A stretch of DNA of 64,000 nucleotides from Membranipora membranacea (Eukaryota > Bryozoa > Gymnolaemata > Cheilostomatida > Membraniporidae), in the NCBI GenBank assembly GCA_914767715.1, contig OU612073.1, positions 870,001 through 934,000 of the forward strand. Direction: 5' to 3'. This document shows positions 57,993-64,000 of this stretch, one piece after another. Position 1 is the first letter of the stretch. Each line of letters opens with the position of its first letter. Below the pieces are notes generated by a model. It made no database searches. It was given only the letters and a program-made list of their open reading frames with translations, and had not been told where the DNA came from. The translations under genes were made by a program, and so were the position numbers.

Positions 57993-60083
57993 ATTTTTCT
58001 CCATCATGACAAATGTTGGAACTGGCGTCCGTGCTAGCACTAGCAATGACATCAAAGATGTTTATACCTTCCACTCCACAGCCTGATATCTTTTCTATGT
58101 CTATGTCGATTGCCAAAATTATGTTTGAGTCTGCAGTCGATACATATATTGTTTGTTGGAGAACTGCAAGGCCAGACATTTGACCGAGTTTACAGACATT
58201 CAGAGATCCTGCAGTAGATTCCATTCTGCGAGTGTCATATACACAAAACAAGGCACACCGATTACTTATGAATTCAACATGAATTTCACGTTTTTCACAT
58301 CTATCATTATTACTGCGAACACCGAATTCGTTTGACCAACTTGGCCATATGCCATTGGGAATTCTAATGCAGGAAAGAAAACCATTATTACGATTACAAC
58401 TATTTTTTGTTGGTGCAGAAAGCACACAGCTATAGGCTCTTGAGTGAGTGTGATAGTATTGAAAGATTTATCTCTGTGACCTCTCTATACCTTTGCAGAA
58501 GGAATGAGTGGTTTCCTTAGATAGATCAAGCAGAACCAGAGAGTTATTATGAGTTGCCTCAACTCTCTATCAGTCGTACTCACAGTGGTAACAGCGCAGG
58601 TATGAGAAATATATACAATCGATTCATCACAGGCAGTTAGCAGGGAAAGTGGCTCTCCAATATTCTGACTTGGCAAAAACAACTCAAGAGTCTTATTTTC
58701 GAATCTGTACAGGTAAGTGAGATTGTATGCACTGTCTATCATGATGAGCTGCATCGACTTCTCAAGTATGAGTAGGGCAGTTGGGCTTCCGACATTAAAC
58801 TGGTCAGCTTGCACCGTCGTAACTTCCGCAAGCTCTGAGACAAACAGTCTCCGATCACAAGAGCCAATTAACTTGGTTATCTGACTAGTTTTACTGTCAA
58901 ATTCTCTGACACAACGGTCTGGGTAAAATTCACTTATTGCAAACTTAGAGTTGTTGTATTGTGCAACATCAACAATGTATCTGAACACCTGGCTCTCTTC
59001 ATGACCAGCCCCGCTTCCTTGGTCTGTCAGTGCTAAACTTTCAACGAATGGGATCGGAGGCTCTACCGGGTTTAGTCTGAATAGAGTCGCGTTTATACCC
59101 TGTCTGACAGCGATGAGTGTTTCAAAGTCATATTTGTCTTTCCGCATTATGGTAAGACTGTCATATTCTCTTGGTTCCATAGTAAATTTTCTCACATCCC
59201 TGAGCCCAAACATGCGGACATCATACCTTCCCATTGATAATAAAATACTGTTAGTAAAACAAAAACCGGGAGAAAATTATTTTGACTAAACAACAACCAA
59301 TTTGTCATAAATCAACATTCCCAGACAAAAATCTGATTCGACAGCTATCAATCCTGAATAAGCTGTAGTCATCAGAACAGAAACAGAATCAGAAAGGTAT
59401 AGTTTTGAAAGTTGTCCCCTTTTTATGTAAAGGAGAGCAACTGTGCACTGCACTGTTTTACAATTAAACTTGCACAGCGCCATCTTGTGCACTATTTTAA
59501 CACATTCTGTCGGTGTGATGTTTCTTTTTACTTCTGCCGAGCAGAACTTTTAGTTGTTCGAAGGTGAGAGTGTGAAGCTCTTAATTATCAATTAATCCTG
59601 TTCTCAAAGTCAGAATATTTTATCCCCAAATTCAATGTATGTAACTCCTACCTCTTCTCGCCAAACTAACTTACTTACTACGCAGCCATAAAAGGTAAAA
59701 AACAGTGTAGTCTAAACCAGCAAGTTATTCTACACCCAACCAAAAATTTGGAGCTGTTATGTCAAGTCATATTAATGGCAGTATCTCACATAAAGGTAGC
59801 TTCGAGGAAATTTAAGCGGGGCTATAATCGCTTCGAAACATTGAGATTTGGGGCTAGGATCCAAAACAATTTAGTTTATTTATCATGATTTAGTAAAAAA
59901 ATTCTTTATTCATATACCCCACATTACCCTACTGCATAGCAATTAACCACTACAGAACTTATGCTCCAGCAAAACAAAGTGAATGAGCATTTGTGTGTAT
60001 TGGCAAAGATTGTAAAAAAATACTGATTAGAAAAACACATACCTCAGCACCAATGTGAAAGCGATGAAAGTTATTGGTGACAT
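57993..60083 (-). CDS. NHL-propeller secreted or receptor-like protein related to the RTK ectodomains
   Basis: Three exons recognised: 60043-60083 (MSPITFIAFTLVL, phase 2), 58491-59247 (signal peptide ends SILLSMG, then the propeller) and about 57993-58208. The split signal peptide, exon 2 content (AISEFYPDRCVREFD, ITKLIGSCD) and exon 3 (SLNVCKLGQMSGL) align with the RTK genes. No CCP, IPT, membrane or kinase exons follow before 57,100. The last part of exon 2 resembles the RTKs only in another frame (LVLLDLSKETTHSFCKG). A 17-bp stretch at 58,567-58,583 that begins GTGAGT and ends TAG separates the frames. So either exon 2 has a frame break, making this a decaying gene, or its structure differs from my model. 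Confidence 0.65.
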
Positions 60084-60442
60084 TTTGATAATCTGAAAGC
60101 AGCACTGGACTATTCCTTGTTGTTTGAACCACACTTTAGAAGGATGGAAAATTTTTTTATCAGAAGACCTACAAAATTAGCAGAGCTGACTGATGCAATT
60201 TTCTTCTGTATTTTATTCTTATAGCTGTATCTAAAATTCAATCTTCTACAAGATAAAAAAAATAGTCTGCAGGTGATTACATTATATATGGGCTAGCTCA
60301 AATTAAATAAGCGTGCAAGTACAGTGGCGTATAACTTTTGTTGCAGGGTGTTAAACAAGATCAAATCATAAGCTCCGGTCACTCTCAACACCTTCATGTC
60401 AGTTTGAAATGTTTGTCAAAATTGCAAGGTTTCGTCACTCAC

Positions 60443-60546
60443 CGCATCCCAGAGAATGGGTGGTGAACTAGTGGTGCCTTGAGGGCGAGGCCGAAAGTAC
60501 AGCGCCAATTTGCTCTCATGTTTGTAGACAGGTCGACATTGGACAT
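60443..60546 (-). CDS. Candidate first exon of an unidentified gene
   Basis: ATG followed by 34 open codons (MSNVDLSTNMRANWRCTFGL...) to a strong donor CG|GTGAGT. The codon mix looks coding and the start context is fair. No partner exon is established: the next coding region on this strand is the propeller gene. Not recognised. Confidence 0.3.
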
Positions 60547-62972
60547 TGTGCTCTAGTTACTTGATTCAATTTAAAGATCTGAAAAATTTGCTAAAACACT
60601 TTTTCTAAATTAACTCAATAGCGGCAACAAGCATATTATCAACAAAATATTTTACTCATGAATTATGTCCGTAAATGTGCAATAGATATCATTTTTACTG
60701 GTCATGGACCCACAATAAAAACTCTGTTGGTCGTTTTAGGTTGGCCTCACCTACAATGAATATGCCCTGTTCGATCGTATCTGCTAAGTCTTTCTCCACT
60801 TGTCTGAACCCTGACTCCACTACTAATAGCAGAGAAAGTTCATCTAGGTATTCACTTAACAAAGACAAAGGCGCAATTCATAGCTCAGCATTTGGCATAA
60901 GATCATGACATTTTTACCAATGCGGAGACTCCCCAATAATAATAATAATAATAATTTGAGATTCCGCCTTACCATTCCATTTAATGATGTTAACTAAATA
61001 ATTGATAACTCTTTGGATGATTTGTCGCTGCATTACAGCAGATCTCTGCTAGCTGTACTTGAAAGCCACTGTTGCTCACATTCACTGCTGATGTCAGATT
61101 TTTAATATTACACTGTTGGAGTGTCATACTTTTGAAATAATATTGCAAATTGGTCAATTTTGGATATAAGTGTTTGTGGCTGAAATTTACCTAAAAAGTG
61201 AAAAAAAGATGATTTTTGAAATGAAAGCAACCTTAAATTTTCTAGCTTCAGATTTACATCCACAAGTGTGCTGCCTTATGATCCAGCACAGTGTTATGCA
61301 CCCTGTCTTGTACTCGCCCTTATAATGCGTCAAAACAGCTTGGTTTACAGGTTATGACCCAATTTGAGTTAGACCTGTATTGTATCGAGCGTCAGGTTAC
61401 CAGCTTTACTATTGGTTTTTTTGTGTGCAATCAACAAGTTATGTAAAAACCAGCAGTCAAATACGAAAACCTTAGGATGCAAGCATTTTGGGATCTGATA
61501 TAAAAATTAGCACTGGACGAACAGACTTATTTTATCAAAACTCCTCAGAAAATCATATCAAATCGACCATTATATACAGCGCAGAGGACATTCAAATAAC
61601 CTGAGATAGCCTTACGCAGGGTAAATACCAAAAATCCATATAAACGAAAACTTAAACAATTGAACTGAAACATTGACTTTTCAGGTGGACACAAATCAGA
61701 AACTTCCCTACAGGATCAGTCATCATGTGGAAAAAGAGTCGTTGGAGTTGTCAACATTATATAGCATTGAAGTGTGAATCATAACCCCAATTATGCTAGC
61801 TATGAATCTGAAGAGGTCATCTGTGGAGTAATGACACAAGTATAAGAGTTTGTTCTGCTCTGCTCTGCTCTCTTGTGTTTATTTTGAGTAACTTTAATGA
61901 AAAAAAATTCTAAAATCAATTGCATTCTTGATGTTTCTGTTACATAACAATTAACAAAAAATGATTATGCAGTTTCAGTACTGCATCTGCATCACATTAG
62001 CACACAAGTTACGTTGCCAGGAGAAACGAGATGACAATCCAGAAGTTTGGTAATGAATTGATCTTGAAATATCTGAAAAAGATAAGCTTCTTCTTATGAT
62101 TGCATTATTGAGCTTGTGGTTTGTTTGGCATCTATACATGAGCGAAATTGTGCAAAGAGTAACTCGAACCCACTTGCATACATGGTCAATGTAATAAAAC
62201 TGTATTTGTTAGCATACTTAATAATTGATAACGATTTTCTATTGGTTAAATCATTAGACACACACACAGTATCGGGCTGAAAAATAAAGCCCAGTTTAGA
62301 GTATGGTTTGATTATAAATAAAAATAACTATCTTGGTTGTTTAGGTACTGGAGTCTGAAGTGAATGTTGAAAGTTACCGGCCTTTTTCTACATTTTGACC
62401 CTTGGTAATATTGTTGACGCTCACTCCTGCAAAGCACCACTCGTTATTATTTCAGTGTTATTGTAGTTGTTAGTTTAATTAATTTAGCAATTTGTTAAAT
62501 GTATGGAGAAATTTGTCCCGTATCAGAACCTCAAATAAAGACAACATTTGCAGGGTTTCGCACTCAGATATCGAAATTATTTCAATTTTTTTAGATGTCC
62601 CTGGCTTGGAATTCAGATGCCCAAATGAAAAATTCTTAAGCCTAGGATAATTCACCTTTTTTGTTGACCATTCCTATACAACACAATGCAAAGTTGAAAC
62701 TTCAACCAGGATTCTGAATTAGCATTTCAAAACGTGAGACATCTTCAAAATCGCTGTACCAGTTGACTCATTAGTGTACCATGTGAAAATTGTAAGAAAG
62801 TCAATTTTTCAATTTCATCATTTAGGACGTTTGCATTCTGAGGCAGTGATGTGTATAAAATCATCATATAAGACACTCATATGCAACCTAAGAACGAAAT
62901 AGGAATGTACTAGTCTAGAACAACAAAACTGCTAAATATTTGTCAATCTCTGGTAAGGTCCTGTTATGGCCA
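60547..62972. other. Spacer without recognised genes
   Basis: AT-rich. An (AAT)n run lies near 60,938-60,957 and a TCTGC repeat near 61,855-61,875. I see no convincing exon on either strand. Confidence 0.6.
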
Positions 62973-63196
62973 CTAGCTCCCATAAATCTGAACTTCAACC
63001 ACCCATAAAACATTTCCAGTTAGTGAAATAAACTTGACCAATCTTCCGCTGATAAAGCTGATGTCTTCTTGCTGACATACAAAGTATTCTGGTGTCTGGA
63101 GTGGCTCTCCACTACGCGTAGCAAATACTGCATCAGGGTCTGCTAGAGTGGCAGAGCCATCACCAACCCTGATCTCCAGGTCAGTAAGCTCCCCAA
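62973..63196 (-). CDS. C-terminal exon of an F-type lectin (fucolectin) domain protein, partial
   Basis: The exon starts after TTTGTAG (phase 1) and ends at TAG. It encodes ELTDLEIRVGDGSATLADPD ... C ... GRLVKFIS ... VVEVQIYGS. This matches the second half of F-type (eel fucolectin/tachylectin-4) lectin folds: the beta strand with an EVRVG-like motif, the late cysteine, GRxV, and the closing EV.VYG strand. Such domains bind fucose or related sugars. The exon with the first half and its binding histidine should lie at higher coordinates; I could not find it before 64,000, so the gene probably runs off the window or is a fragment. Confidence 0.6.
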
Positions 63197-63544
63197 CTAC
63201 AAATATCAATGTACAATAAGGATAATAGTATTAGATATATGAAGCAATGTGTCAAAATGTGACAGTTTATTGCAGTTAATTCTTTAATCTTGAATTTCTT
63301 AGATTGTAAGAAGATTGAACTTTTATCTATGTAGCCTTAATGGACGAATATAGATTAAAGCAATGTGGGCAGTTATTGCTGCGCTGCTTGAACAAAATTT
63401 GGAAAAAAAATCTTTGGTCAGAATCATTGAAGCCATGGGAAGTTTTCCCCTTTATTCAGGTTCAAAAAAAGAATGGGTTGATGGCGGTAATTAGCACGCT
63501 CGCTATTCACTACTCAGAGTTGTGTTCTCTTGTCCTATAGCTCA

Positions 63545-63690
63545 GTCCACTCCACCATTGCCACCCTATGCAACACAACGTACGTGTGAGGTTTCTCCCT
63601 TCTACTGGTCACCCATGGTGGCTGCGGCGTGACCAGTGAATGGGGGAGCAGCCCCAGATGCAGGCAAATGGACCAAACTTGATTAATTCT
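63545..63690. repeat. Dispersed palindromic repeat copy
   Basis: Starts CCACCATTGCCACCCTATGC as at 45,600, contains inverted TGGTCACCCAT/ATGGG-type arms around GCGGCGTGACCAGTG, and ends ATGCAGGCAAATGGACCAAA as at 46,790 and 56,880. Confidence 0.75.
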
Positions 63691-63834
63691 ATTAGTTTGA
63701 GTCACTATAAAAGCCATAAACATATAAATACTCTAGACTGGAAAATATTGGCTATTTGATGCAGGCTCAGTGTCCTCTCTAATTCAGTGACGCTAGTTAC
63801 TGGGCTATTCATATTTTCTCTGTAGTGCATAGGT

Positions 63835-64000
63835 CAGAATAGGAGTTATCTTCACCTAAATGTAATGTGTGAATATGAGACCTTCTTATTTCTAAATATG
63901 ACCACTACAACTGGGTATAACCAGCGAATATTATAGAACACATAGTAATAAATATAAAATGTGATCAGTATATCGTGCCATCGAATATTGTGTGTGCCAT
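63835..64000. mobile_element. Second copy (partial) of the 46-48 kb inverted-repeat element
   Basis: Aligns with the right arm (about 47,868-48,022), including TTCTAAATATGACCACTACA and GTGATCAGTAT, with scattered substitutions. It runs off the window edge. Confidence 0.8.

Overview
This is AT-rich, intron-dense metazoan DNA. Short exons are separated by 70-600 bp introns with GT..AG borders, there are tRNA-like SINE fragments and palindromic repeats, and the genes are animal-type: receptor tyrosine kinases (RTKs), a solute carrier, a cytochrome P450 and an F-type lectin. The mix of compact genes, lineage-specific RTK clusters and abundant short palindromes suggests a sponge, probably a demosponge. 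That assignment is inference from style and gene content, not a sequence match.

Region 1 (1-45,120) is a cluster of three RTK genes, all on the minus strand. RTK-A (1-7,468, 3' end outside the window) and RTK-C (32,552-41,483) are nearly identical and lie in a duplicated block of about 12 kb (1-11,986 and 33,469-45,120). RTK-B (19,985-29,386) lies between them and is an older paralogue. I could splice RTK-B and RTK-C into uninterrupted 17-exon reading frames of 1,108 and 1,105 aa. Their predicted layout is: signal peptide split by a phase-2 intron; NHL-type beta-propeller; sushi/CCP module; IPT/TIG-like modules; one membrane helix; and a tyrosine kinase that reads most like the MET/RON family. 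MET itself has a Sema propeller and a PSI module where these have NHL and CCP. A small plus-strand gene (9,653-15,680) starts upstream of RTK-A. Its 5' half was copied with the block (43,665-44,572).

Region 2 is the repeat-rich spacers. A 2.24-kb foldback element (12,651-14,891) has near-perfect inner arms of about 670 bp and sits in an intron of the small gene, ending 18 bp before a splice acceptor. A second inverted-repeat element (46,012-48,053) carries internal diverged tandem units. Both are bordered by TA. tRNA-like SINE remnants, GC-rich hairpins and a short palindrome family are scattered between genes.

Region 3 (49,277-60,546) holds a complete 424-aa major-facilitator transporter of SLC16-like type (minus), two cytochrome P450 exons lacking the exon for the K-helix (plus, probably a relic), and a fourth gene with the same split signal peptide and NHL propeller but no visible kinase (57,993-60,083, minus). 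Some uncertain exons flank it.

Region 4 (60,547-64,000) is mostly non-coding. It has one exon of an F-type (fucolectin) lectin domain and, at the edge, part of another copy of the second inverted-repeat element. Exon borders throughout were read by eye from reading frame, splice dinucleotides and comparison among the paralogues. No transcript or database search supports them.
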